Positions 24,148-32,451 of a stretch of DNA of 64,000 bases are shown here, piece by piece (within the stretch, counting starts at the first letter, position 1; every line of letters begins with the position of its first letter). The notes under the pieces were generated by a model. That model was not told the origin of the DNA, ran no database searches, and was given only the letters and a program-made list of their open reading frames with translations. Source of the stretch: Daejeonella rubra (GTDB lineage: Bacteria > Bacteroidota > Bacteroidia > Sphingobacteriales > Sphingobacteriaceae). The position numbers were made by a program, and so were the translations under genes. The stretch lies in assembly GCF_900103545.1 (NCBI RefSeq), contig NZ_FNHH01000003.1, forward strand, positions 124,001 to 188,000, given 5' to 3'.

Positions 24148-25449
24148 ATGAGCAATATAGTAGCAATCGTAGGCCGCCCCAATGTAGGTAAGTCGACATT
24201 ATATAACAGATTAACCGAAACGCGTAAAGCGATAGTTGATGACTACAGCGGAGTGACCCGTGACAGGCATTATGGAGTGGCTGAGTGGACCGATAAGCAT
24301 TTTACAGTGATTGACACAGGCGGTTATGTTGCGCACTCTGACGACGTGTTTGAGGCCGCTATACGTGAGCAGGTGGTTATCGCAATTGAAGAGGCAACAG
24401 TTATTCTCTTTATGGTTGATGTGGTTACCGGAATTACCGACCTTGATGATGATATTGCCAAATTACTTCGCCGCAGTCAGAAGCCTGTTTTTGTGGTTGT
24501 TAATAAAGTTGATAATAATCAGCGACTAACTGATGCCAGCATATTTTACAGCTTAGGTCTGGGCGAGATCTATCCGCTTTCATCCATGTCAGGTTCCGGA
24601 ACCGGTGAGCTTCTTGATGAGGTGATCAAACATTTCGAACCGGAAGATGAAGATGAAAATCAGCTTCCTAAATATGCGATCGTAGGTAGGCCAAACGTTG
24701 GTAAATCATCCCTGATCAATGCACTGATAGGCCGCGAAAGAAATATTGTGACACCAATCGCAGGAACAACCCGCGACTCTATTCACATCCATTATAACCA
24801 GTTCGGGCATGAATTCATGCTGATCGATACGGCCGGACTTCGTAAAAAAACCAAGGTTAAAGAGAACATCGAATTTTATTCAGTGATGCGTACCATTAAA
24901 GCACTTGAAGAAGCCGATGTGGTGATCCTGATGATTGATGCTGTAGAAGGAATTGAATCGCAGGACATCAATATCTTCCACCTTGCAGAAAAGAATAAAA
25001 AAGGGATCGTGATCCTGGTAAATAAATGGGATCTGATTGAAAAGAACACTAAAACCACCAGCGTTTTTGAAGAACAGATCTATCAAAAGATCGCTCCCTT
25101 TACTGATGTGCCGATCGTATTTACTTCAGTAGTTGAGAAGCAAAGAATCTACAAATCACTTGAGGCAGCATCAAAGGTCTATGAGAATAAGCTGAAAAAG
25201 ATCCCGACCTCAAAACTGAATGATGTCATGCTTCCCATCATTGAGAACTTCCCTCCTCCAGCTGTGAAAGGAAAGTATGTAAAGATCAAATATGTGACAC
25301 AGATCAACGCATCTTCACCCATGTTCGCATTCTTCTGTAACCTGCCACAATATGTTAAAGAGCCGTATAAGCGTTTTGTAGAAAATAAAATTCGTGAGAA
25401 CTTTGATTTTACAGGAGTACCAATACAAATATTCTTCAGACAGAAATAA
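24148..25449 (+). CDS. der: GTPase Der (EngA)
   Basis: A 433-residue ribosome-assembly GTPase with two consecutive G domains. The first has GRPNVGKS at residues 8-15 and DTGG (about 56-59); the second has GRPNVGKSS (about 180-188) and DTAG near 227. NKVD and NKWD are the two G4 motifs, and a C-terminal KH-like domain ends the protein. The length matches the family. Confidence 0.97.
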   Translation: MSNIVAIVGRPNVGKSTLYNRLTETRKAIVDDYSGVTRDRHYGVAEWTDKHFTVIDTGGYVAHSDDVFEAAIREQVVIAIEEATVILFMVDVVTGITDLDDDIAKLLRRSQKPVFVVVNKVDNNQRLTDASIFYSLGLGEIYPLSSMSGSGTGELLDEVIKHFEPEDEDENQLPKYAIVGRPNVGKSSLINALIGRERNIVTPIAGTTRDSIHIHYNQFGHEFMLIDTAGLRKKTKVKENIEFYSVMRTIKALEEADVVILMIDAVEGIESQDINIFHLAEKNKKGIVILVNKWDLIEKNTKTTSVFEEQIYQKIAPFTDVPIVFTSVVEKQRIYKSLEAASKVYENKLKKIPTSKLNDVMLPIIENFPPPAVKGKYVKIKYVTQINASSPMFAFFCNLPQYVKEPYKRFVENKIRENFDFTGVPIQIFFRQK

Positions 25450-25470
25450 AATTCAACTAACTAATAAACT

Positions 25471-25659
25471 ATGAAAAAGACATTATTTACACTTTGCGCA
25501 TCAGCAATATTATTCACAGCCTGTAACAGTACAGATCAGGGAGAAATTGACAGACAAGATTCAATTCAGGAGGCCGCAGCTGCCGACTCAATGCTTAATT
25601 CAGCTATCGAAGCCGACTCATTAAGCCAGGACACCATTACTGTTGATTCGATCCAGTAA
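25471..25659 (+). CDS. Small acidic lipoprotein
   Basis: A 62-residue protein with a lipoprotein signal (lipobox LFTAC, Cys about residue 18). The mature part of ~45 residues is acidic and low in complexity, with several repeats of the type ADS and EADS. It lies 21 bases after der on the same strand and ends 7 bases from the convergent protease gene. No function can be assigned. Confidence 0.65.
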   Translation: MKKTLFTLCASAILFTACNSTDQGEIDRQDSIQEAAAADSMLNSAIEADSLSQDTITVDSIQ

Positions 25660-25666
25660 AAAATAA

Positions 25667-27292
25667 TTATAAAGAAGAAACTTTGAATACCTCCAGCGAC
25701 CGGCTTATAGCCTGGTCGCCAGAGTTCAAAGCTTTGTAATAACCCTCATCACCAAAATGATACCTGGCAAACAAAGCCTTAAGCTGCGTTTCAATTTCAT
25801 TCCTCGAAGTCTGTAACTGACCTGCATTTGCCTTAATTTTCTTAGCAGCGGCAATTTGAATGATTTTTTTTATATCCTGATCACTCAATACAAAACTCCT
25901 GATGATCTCTTCAGCTGAGTTGAACTTCTGGTTATTCCTGACAAGATGATTATATAACATTTCATTCAAAACACCCTTTACGGTAAGGGTGCTATATAGC
26001 TCTGTATAACCACTGGTATCTACAGGAATGAATATATCAGGCATAATTCCGCCACCGCCATAAACCAGTTTCCCAGACTTAGTAGTGTAGGACTTATTTT
26101 TATTAAAAAGACTATCGCTTAATCCCTTTCCGTCTGAACTAAGTTCTCCATTTTTAAGCCGGTCATTCACTTCTTTGTAGTAGGCCTGATTCCCGTTTTT
26201 ATAAGATTTTTGTATCGATCTTCCTGAAGCAGTATAATATCGGGCTATCGTTAAATTAAGGGCTGAACCATCGCCGAAATCAAACTGCTCCTGAACCAGT
26301 CCCTTCCCAAATGAGCGTCTGCCAATGATGGTACCCCTTTCAAGATCCTGAATTGCTCCGGCCACGATCTCACTTGCAGATGCTGTATTCTCATCAATAA
26401 GTACCACTAGCTTTCCATCCTCAAATTCACCTTTTGAACTGGCGAAATAATCTGTCCGGGGTTCATGCAATCCTTCCGTATAAACGATCAATGCCTTATC
26501 CTTTAAAAATTCATCCGCAAGGGCCGTAGCTGAATTCAGATAACCGCCACCATTATCGCGAAGATCCAGGATCAGGTTCTTCATTCCCTGCTTTTTAAGC
26601 TTTAACACGCTTGCATGAAAATCTTCATCAGTTTGTGCACCAAATTTGCTGATCTTGACATAGCCGGTCTGATCGCCCAGCATATAATCCGCATCAATAC
26701 TGCTCACAACGATCCTGTCGCGCAAAACACTGAAATTTCTATTTACTGTATCTCGTTTTACCAGCAATTCAACCGAAGAACCTTTCTTACCCCTGATCTG
26801 TTCTACCACTTTTCTTGAAGTGATGCGAATACCGGAAACAGCTTTTTTATTGATCGCCAGAATTTTGTCGCCATGCCGTAAACCAGCCTTGAATGCTGGT
26901 CCACCAGGATTTACCGAAGTAACCAGTAATGTGTCGTTCAAAATATAATACTCAATCCCAATACCATTAAAGTTTCCTTCAAGGTCATCTGACATAAGCT
27001 GCGCCTCTTCAGGTGCCAGGTAGGCAGAATGAGGATCAAGCTGCTTCAATATCTCCTGAATTGCAATATCCTGAATTGTATCTAACTTGACAGAATCGAC
27101 ATAATTTTCATTGATGATCTGGATCACCTGCTCAACTTTTGCAGAGCGGTTTGATAAACCAAAGGGAAGAAAGGAGCCGTTTTTCGAATTCTGATTTTCA
27201 CGCACTAATTTAGGCCCCAGAATTAATCCTGCGATCAAAACAACCGAATATCCGGCAGCAATCAGAATGTTTTTTTTTGTTCCGGACTTCAT
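25667..27292 (-). CDS. S41 family C-terminal processing peptidase
   Basis: A protease of the Ctp/Prc family, anchored by one N-terminal membrane helix (residues 8-27 from this start). A PDZ domain spans about residues 90-170, and the catalytic domain carries Ser in ENTASASEIVAGA and Lys in RRSFGKGLVQE. A C-terminal domain of ~150 residues follows. The open frame extends to a TTG at 27319, only three bases after AGGAGG; the ATG at 27292 gives the usual short cytoplasmic start and was preferred. It cleaves envelope proteins near the C-terminus. Confidence 0.92.
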   Translation of the reverse strand: MKSGTKKNILIAAGYSVVLIAGLILGPKLVRENQNSKNGSFLPFGLSNRSAKVEQVIQIINENYVDSVKLDTIQDIAIQEILKQLDPHSAYLAPEEAQLMSDDLEGNFNGIGIEYYILNDTLLVTSVNPGGPAFKAGLRHGDKILAINKKAVSGIRITSRKVVEQIRGKKGSSVELLVKRDTVNRNFSVLRDRIVVSSIDADYMLGDQTGYVKISKFGAQTDEDFHASVLKLKKQGMKNLILDLRDNGGGYLNSATALADEFLKDKALIVYTEGLHEPRTDYFASSKGEFEDGKLVVLIDENTASASEIVAGAIQDLERGTIIGRRSFGKGLVQEQFDFGDGSALNLTIARYYTASGRSIQKSYKNGNQAYYKEVNDRLKNGELSSDGKGLSDSLFNKNKSYTTKSGKLVYGGGGIMPDIFIPVDTSGYTELYSTLTVKGVLNEMLYNHLVRNNQKFNSAEEIIRSFVLSDQDIKKIIQIAAAKKIKANAGQLQTSRNEIETQLKALFARYHFGDEGYYKALNSGDQAISRSLEVFKVSSL

Positions 27293-27425
27293 CTTAATAG
27301 CGATCTCAAATCTATTCAAAATCCTCCTACTTCTGAATACGATTAAAATTCAATAATATTATTCATAATCATTCTAAATAATTTGATTTTTTGAAGATCA
27401 ACTCGTATAATTGCAGCCTATTTGA

Positions 27426-27438
27426 ATTTAGTCTAAAT
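27426..27438. promoter_or_regulatory. Palindrome just before the TonB receptor gene, candidate operator
   Basis: ATTTAGTCTAAAT is a perfect inverted repeat with one central base, ending three bases before the receptor ATG. A second AT-rich stretch (CTAAATAATTT) lies about 65 bases upstream. The form resembles sites of DtxR/MntR-type metal regulators, which would suit an iron-related receptor, but no regulator is encoded nearby. Confidence 0.4.
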
Positions 27439-27441
27439 AAT

Positions 27442-29655
27442 ATGAAGCGAATTTTCGCAGTTTTCTTTTCTCTTTCTATCCTGGCATCAGGAGTTTGGGC
27501 ACAACCAAAAAGGCCTTCTCAAGCTGTTAAACTATCAGACAGTACCATAATTGAAATGCCCCAGATCATCATCATTGGAAAAAGAGATGGCCTGATCAGT
27601 AAAACTCCGGGATCTGCCACCATTCTAAATTCAAGAGAGATCAAACAATTTGCACCGCTTACATCCAACGAATTATTGCGCAAAGTAACCGGAGTTAATG
27701 TGGTGGATGAAGAAGGTGCCGGTTTAAGGCTTAATATCAGTATCCGCGGCTTAGATCCGGACAGAAGTCGTAATGTTCTTATGCTTGAAGATGGGGTACC
27801 CATTGCATTAGGCCCCTATGGAGAACCCGAAATGTATTTTACACCATCAATCGATAAAATGGCAGGAATTGAGGTACTGAAAGGAAGCGGACAGATCTTG
27901 TTTGGTCCGCAAACCATTGGCGGTGTTGTTAACTTTTTCACAGCCGACCCCCCTTCAATGGAAGCCAGCCGAATCAAACTGACCGGTGCTAAAAATGGCT
28001 ATTTTTCAGGATTCGGAACTTATGGCAATACTATCGGCAAAACAGGTTTTATTGTTTCCTACCTCCATAAAAGAGCGGATGACCTGGGGCCAACAAGCTT
28101 CAGGCTTAACGACCTTTCCGCAAAGATCAAGATCGAGCTCAACTCAAATTCAAATTTAGGGATCAAACTAGGATATTATGATGAAGAATCTAATTCAACT
28201 TATATTGGTTTAACTCAAACCATGTACGATCAGGGAGGTGAGGATTTTGTCAGGATGTCGCCATTTGACAATTTACCGATCAAACGTTTTTCTGCAAGTA
28301 CTACCCATCAGCTTAAGATCAACGAAAACATCAGCTTAAAAACAACCGCTTATGCCTATACAACCAGCCGCAATTGGCAGAGACAAGACTTTTCATTCAA
28401 CTCTGCAACCGCAAACAAAACAGGTGTAATCTGGGGGAACACGAGCATAACAAACGGTGCCGTTTACATGCTCAATTCAACAGGAAACCGTAACCGGCAG
28501 TTTGAGGTAGCCGGAATTGAACCACGTTTGAGTATCAATTACAATTTCCTGAATATTAAAAACGAGCTTGAAACAGGCCTTCGTTTTCTTTATGAAAAAG
28601 CTGATGAACAATTCATAATCGGCCAGAATGCCAATACCGCAGAGGGCACCATGCGCGATAAGGAAGTCAGAACGGGCAATTCTATCAGTGCCTATGCCCA
28701 GAATACATTTAATATCAGTTCCAAACTTTCTCTGAATGCTGGGTTAAGAATGGAAAACTTTGATTATGAGCGCAAGATCCTTCGTGGAAGATACCGCATC
28801 AATAATATAAATAACGTGATCAGGGATACCAGTATCGTTTCGGATGATAATACCTTTACCCTTATTCCCGGCCTCGGCATTAACTTTGCCGTTAATGATA
28901 ATGTCAACATATTCAGCGGAGTACACAAAGGCTTTGCTCCTCCACGAATAAAAGATGCAATTACTTCCGAAGGGGTCCCTTATAATCTGGATGCTGAACT
29001 AAGCACCAACTATGAGCTTGGAACGCGTATGAGCTTCGAAAATTTTCTAAGTGCAGAATTTACCGCATTCATCCTTGACTTTAAGAACCAGATCATCCCG
29101 GTTTCAAATTCATCAGGCAATGTGAATGCTACGGGTGTAGTTAATGGCGGACAAACATTGCACAAAGGAATTGAGGCAGGCATCAAGCTTGATTTTGGCA
29201 AAATTTCAGGGTCAAAAAATTCATATACTCTGGAAACCAATTTAACCCTTCAGAATTCTGTTTATAGTAATGATCGTTTTATCCAGGTAAACGGTGCTTC
29301 AATCAATGTAAAGAATAATGCATTGCCATATTCAGCTAATGTCATGATGTGGAATGCCTTAGGAATGAATTTACAAAATGGCTTCGGCTTCAGAATTGCC
29401 GGCAATTATATAGGTTCGCAATATACAGATGAACTTAATACTGCTTCAGCTTCTTCAAATGGCAGGATCGGCCAGTTAAAAAGCAGATACATCATTGATG
29501 CAAATGCCTTCTACCGTATCCCAAAAACGAATGCCAACCTTAATATTTCAGTTAAAAACCTAAGTAACAAACGATATATCAGTACACGAAGACCAGAAGG
29601 AATCCGTGTAGGTTTACCAAGGTTGCTTACTGCTGGTTTCGAAATTAATTTTTAA
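27442..29655 (+). CDS. TonB-dependent outer-membrane receptor (FecA-like)
   Basis: A 737-residue receptor when started at the ATG at 27442; the frame is open to 27391, but that extension would precede the signal peptide. The signal peptide ends after SGVWAQ. A plug domain follows (about 45-165, with IRGLDPDRSRNVLMLEDGVP and GSGQILFGPQTIGGVVNFF), then a 22-strand barrel ending in a C-terminal aromatic (EINF). The plug resembles FecA-type ferric-siderophore/citrate receptors; the ligand is not known. It lacks a carboxypeptidase-like domain and a SusD partner, so it is not a polysaccharide (SusC) receptor. Confidence 0.93.
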   Translation: MKRIFAVFFSLSILASGVWAQPKRPSQAVKLSDSTIIEMPQIIIIGKRDGLISKTPGSATILNSREIKQFAPLTSNELLRKVTGVNVVDEEGAGLRLNISIRGLDPDRSRNVLMLEDGVPIALGPYGEPEMYFTPSIDKMAGIEVLKGSGQILFGPQTIGGVVNFFTADPPSMEASRIKLTGAKNGYFSGFGTYGNTIGKTGFIVSYLHKRADDLGPTSFRLNDLSAKIKIELNSNSNLGIKLGYYDEESNSTYIGLTQTMYDQGGEDFVRMSPFDNLPIKRFSASTTHQLKINENISLKTTAYAYTTSRNWQRQDFSFNSATANKTGVIWGNTSITNGAVYMLNSTGNRNRQFEVAGIEPRLSINYNFLNIKNELETGLRFLYEKADEQFIIGQNANTAEGTMRDKEVRTGNSISAYAQNTFNISSKLSLNAGLRMENFDYERKILRGRYRINNINNVIRDTSIVSDDNTFTLIPGLGINFAVNDNVNIFSGVHKGFAPPRIKDAITSEGVPYNLDAELSTNYELGTRMSFENFLSAEFTAFILDFKNQIIPVSNSSGNVNATGVVNGGQTLHKGIEAGIKLDFGKISGSKNSYTLETNLTLQNSVYSNDRFIQVNGASINVKNNALPYSANVMMWNALGMNLQNGFGFRIAGNYIGSQYTDELNTASASSNGRIGQLKSRYIIDANAFYRIPKTNANLNISVKNLSNKRYISTRRPEGIRVGLPRLLTAGFEINF

Positions 29656-29674
29656 TCAATAGAATATTTTTTCT

Positions 29675-29704
29675 ATACCCGTTCTGAAATTTCAGAACGG
29701 GTAT
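29675..29704 (+). terminator. Terminator with a 30-base perfect palindrome
   Basis: The sequence from ATACCCGTTCTGAAA to its exact complement is a perfect 30-base palindrome, followed by TTTATTTTC on the plus strand. It lies 20 bases after the receptor stop and would end that transcript. Confidence 0.85.
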
Positions 29705-29769
29705 TTTATTTTCAATTAATTATCAGCTACAAGATAATATTCCGATTTTAGCCCCAGAAAATATTGAAA

Positions 29770-30579
29770 ATGAAAAGAACTACAGAACAGGACTCCAACT
29801 ACACTGATTTAGATAAAATGTCTGTTGCAGAACTGCTGCACGGAATAAACAATGAAGATAAAACAGTCCCCTTAGCCGTTGAAAAGGTAATCCCCGAAAT
29901 TGAAAAGGTGGTAAATATTATCGTTGAGAAGATCAGTGAAGGAGGGCGCTTATTTTATATCGGTGCCGGCACAAGCGGTCGACTGGGAATTCTTGACGCA
30001 TCTGAATGCCCGCCAACCTATGGTGTTCCCTTTGATATGGTTGTTGGTATCATTGCCGGCGGTGACACCGCCATCAGAAGAGCAGTTGAAAATGCAGAAG
30101 ATAATGCAGAACAAGCATGGAAAGACCTCCAGGAATTTAACATTTCGGATAAAGATGTACTGATTGGCATTGCAGCCTCAGGAACAACACCTTACGTTAT
30201 CGGAGGACTTAATAAAGCCAATGAAAATGGATTAGAAACAGCATGTATTGTGTGTAATGCCGGCAGTCCGGTTGCACAGGCAGCTAAATACCCGATCGAA
30301 ATTGTTGTAGGGCCTGAATTTGTAACCGGTTCTACTCGTATGAAATCGGGAACTGCTCAAAAACTGGTTCTGAATATGATCAGTACAACATCTATGATCA
30401 GACTTGGCCGGGTAAAAGGCAATAAAATGGTAGATATGCAGTTAACCAATGTTAAATTGGTAGGACGAGCCGTAAATATGGTGATGCAGGCAACATCCCT
30501 GGATGAAAAAACTGCACAGTCCCTGCTTGATACATACGGAAGCGTGCGTAAAGCCGTTGAAAACGCACAGGAAAAATAA
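29770..30579 (+). CDS. murQ: N-acetylmuramic acid 6-phosphate etherase
   Basis: A 269-residue enzyme that removes lactate from N-acetylmuramate-6-phosphate in cell-wall recycling. The SIS domain shows GAGTSGRLGILDASECPP (about 71-88) and IAASGTTPYV, and TGSTRMKSGTAQK is the conserved C-terminal block. The ATG at 29770 is chosen over a TTG two codons upstream. The small gene after it begins 18 bases later. Confidence 0.96.
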   Translation: MKRTTEQDSNYTDLDKMSVAELLHGINNEDKTVPLAVEKVIPEIEKVVNIIVEKISEGGRLFYIGAGTSGRLGILDASECPPTYGVPFDMVVGIIAGGDTAIRRAVENAEDNAEQAWKDLQEFNISDKDVLIGIAASGTTPYVIGGLNKANENGLETACIVCNAGSPVAQAAKYPIEIVVGPEFVTGSTRMKSGTAQKLVLNMISTTSMIRLGRVKGNKMVDMQLTNVKLVGRAVNMVMQATSLDEKTAQSLLDTYGSVRKAVENAQEK

Positions 30580-30597
30580 AGATCCTGCAAAGTTCAC

Positions 30598-31164
30598 ATG
30601 CATGAAATAGAACCATATTACCGCTGGAGAGACGATTATATCGCTTCTGAAGATCCTCTTTCGCCGTTTTTTGAAACAAAATATAGTGAATTTGAATTTG
30701 ATAAACAGATCTATAATTACCTGATTCACCCGCAATGGGATTTCTTTGGTTCGCAAACGCTCTATCTTAAGGTTTTATATGCCGATTATGAGACAGGATT
30801 TGCCATAATAGAATTTATGGGAGAGTGGAATGATGCCCTTCATAATGATATCATGACCCTGAAACGGGAGATCATCGAACTTATGATTGATGAGGGAATT
30901 AATAAATTCATCCTTATCGGAGAAAATGTTCTCAACTTTCATTCTTCAGATGATTGTTATTATGAAGAATGGTTCCAGGATGTAGAAGATGGATGGATAG
31001 CTGGCATAAACTTCAGGGAACACGTAATCAGTGAGTTCAAAAGAAATAATATTGATTATTATATCAACTTTGGTGGTAACCTGGATGATATGGCATGGCG
31101 AAACCTAAGACCAATTCAGCTATTTAAAAATGTTGAAATGGAATTAAGCCGAAGGCTTAATTAG
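30598..31164 (+). CDS. Conserved protein of unknown function
   Basis: A 188-residue soluble protein, acidic and rich in aromatic residues (PYYRWRDDYIAS, PQWDFFGSQ, GWIAGINFREH). It has no signal peptide or membrane helix and no motif I can name. Similar proteins appear in other Sphingobacteriales/Cytophagales genomes in my recollection, always uncharacterised. It follows murQ closely, so the two are likely co-transcribed. Confidence 0.7.
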   Translation: MHEIEPYYRWRDDYIASEDPLSPFFETKYSEFEFDKQIYNYLIHPQWDFFGSQTLYLKVLYADYETGFAIIEFMGEWNDALHNDIMTLKREIIELMIDEGINKFILIGENVLNFHSSDDCYYEEWFQDVEDGWIAGINFREHVISEFKRNNIDYYINFGGNLDDMAWRNLRPIQLFKNVEMELSRRLN

Positions 31165-31167
31165 CCG

Positions 31168-31209
31168 AAAGCGGAAAGTTGAAAGGGGAAAGGTAAAAGC
31201 TGAAAGGTA
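31168..31209. repeat. Heptad repeat with AAAG anchor
   Basis: AAAG recurs at 31168, 31175, 31182, 31189, 31196 and 31203, six times at exactly 7 bases, beginning four bases after the preceding stop codon. The bases between the anchors vary. This is the most regular of the imperfect heptad arrays in the window. Confidence 0.8.
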
Positions 31210-31315
31210 AATCAGCTTAAAGATTTAGCTGAATTCTAAAGGCATCTTTTAAACTTTTACGCTTCGATAACACTTGAACAGATCATTTTCATTAAATTCG
31301 ATAAAACAAATTAAT

Positions 31316-32053
31316 ATGTCACAAAGAGAAACAGTATACCAGTATAGCAACGAGCCTATCATTCAGCGTGAAGGTGGAATAACTTCCAGAAACTTTCTGC
31401 CAAATGTATTTTTATGGATGTTTATCGCACTTGCCCTTTCTGCTGGATTTGCATGGTCATTTTCTTCTGATCAGGCTTTATTAAGCATGCTGATCGATAC
31501 TACAACTGGCGGAAGAACTACACTGGGAACTATAGCGATGTTTGCCCCTTTGGCCTTTGTGCTGGTGATGTCATTCGGTATGAACCGGCTCTCCTTCCCT
31601 GCACTGGCCCTGATTTTTGTATTATATTCTGCTGCAACCGGAATAAGTCTGAGTTATATTTTATTGGTTTATACATCTTCTTCGGTTCTCGGCTGTTTTA
31701 TATCAGCCTCTCTGCTATTTGCAGTTATGGCTGTGGCAGGTTATACTACTGAACAGGATCTAACCAAATTCGGTCCCATCCTGATGATGGCTTTAGTAGG
31801 AATAATCATTGCCAGCGTGGTCAACTTCTTTTTAGGAAGCAGCCAGCTGGATTACATTATCAGCTTTATAGGAGTAGCACTTTTTGTAGGTTTAACAGCT
31901 TATGATATGCAACGACTTAAGCGTATTGCAGCCGGAATTGAGTATGGCGATGCATCAGCAAATAAAATGGTGATCATGGGTGCCTTAACCCTTTATCTTG
32001 ATTTTATAAACCTATTTATCATGCTGCTTCGTTTATTCGGCGGAAAGAAGTAG
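31316..32053 (+). CDS. Bax inhibitor-1/YccA family membrane protein
   Basis: A 245-residue protein with seven membrane helices and the family block GVALFVGLTAYDMQRLKRIA near residue 195, where paired Asp residues of the pH-sensitive calcium-leak mechanism lie. The frame is open from 31274, but the extra 14 residues do not resemble the family; the ATG at 31316 was chosen. BI-1/YccA proteins influence membrane-protease turnover in bacteria; the exact role here is unknown. Confidence 0.92.
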   Translation: MSQRETVYQYSNEPIIQREGGITSRNFLPNVFLWMFIALALSAGFAWSFSSDQALLSMLIDTTTGGRTTLGTIAMFAPLAFVLVMSFGMNRLSFPALALIFVLYSAATGISLSYILLVYTSSSVLGCFISASLLFAVMAVAGYTTEQDLTKFGPILMMALVGIIIASVVNFFLGSSQLDYIISFIGVALFVGLTAYDMQRLKRIAAGIEYGDASANKMVIMGALTLYLDFINLFIMLLRLFGGKK

Positions 32054-32061
32054 AAGGTTTG

Positions 32062-32096
32062 TTGTCTGTTGTCTGTTGTCTGTTGTCTGTTGTCTG
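32062..32096. repeat. Five perfect tandem copies of TTGTCTG
   Basis: The 7-base unit TTGTCTG is repeated five times without change, 8 bases after the BI-1 gene. It is the only perfect heptad array in the window and could vary in copy number by slippage. Confidence 0.9.
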
Positions 32097-32117
32097 GCTA
32101 CCGTACCCAAACTGTTA

Positions 32118-32135
32118 ACCCGATAGCTATCGGGT
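32118..32135. terminator. Palindrome ACCCGATAGCTATCGGGT
   Basis: A perfect 18-base palindrome between the BI-1 gene and the riboswitch. I recall this core (CCCGATAGCTATCGGG) as a frequent intergenic palindrome in Bacteroidota. It has no T-tail on the plus strand, so it may not be an intrinsic terminator. Confidence 0.45.
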
Positions 32136-32190
32136 GACAACTGATTATACAAATTTGCTTTTCAGCAAATTATCTTGCACTTTTGCACTG

Positions 32191-32287
32191 CTTATTCAGA
32201 AAGACGGAGGGATTAGACCCTGCGAAGTCTTAGCAACCTGTGCTAACAAGGTGCTACGTTCTATCCGCCCAAGGCGGAACAGATAAG
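32191..32287 (+). promoter_or_regulatory. SAM-I riboswitch controlling metH
   Basis: The P1 arms CTTAT (32191) and ATAAG (32283) enclose the conserved core GGAGGGATTAGACCC, GCGAAG, GCAACC and GGTGCTAC of the S-box (SAM-I) family. S-adenosylmethionine binding would switch off the methionine genes downstream. metH starts 165 bases further on. The dyad AAAGTC/GACTTT right after P1 (32289-32310) may belong to the expression platform, but no clear T-tailed terminator is visible. Confidence 0.92.
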
Positions 32288-32411
32288 TTAAAGTCAATGA
32301 ATACCGACTTTTCGAAGATAAGCCTGTTATAGATGTGAGAAATTGGGTCTGAGATACGATAGTTGTGATCATGCATTATTGATTTGCATATGATTACTTC
32401 TATTTCCTTTC

Positions 32412-32439
32412 TCATATCTCATATCTTATATCTTATATC
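32412..32439. repeat. Four heptads (TCATATC twice, TTATATC twice) upstream of metH
   Basis: Two copies of TCATATC are followed by two of TTATATC, ending 12 bases before the metH start. It lies in the leader between riboswitch and start codon. Confidence 0.85.
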
Positions 32440-32451
32440 TTAAAAAGAATA

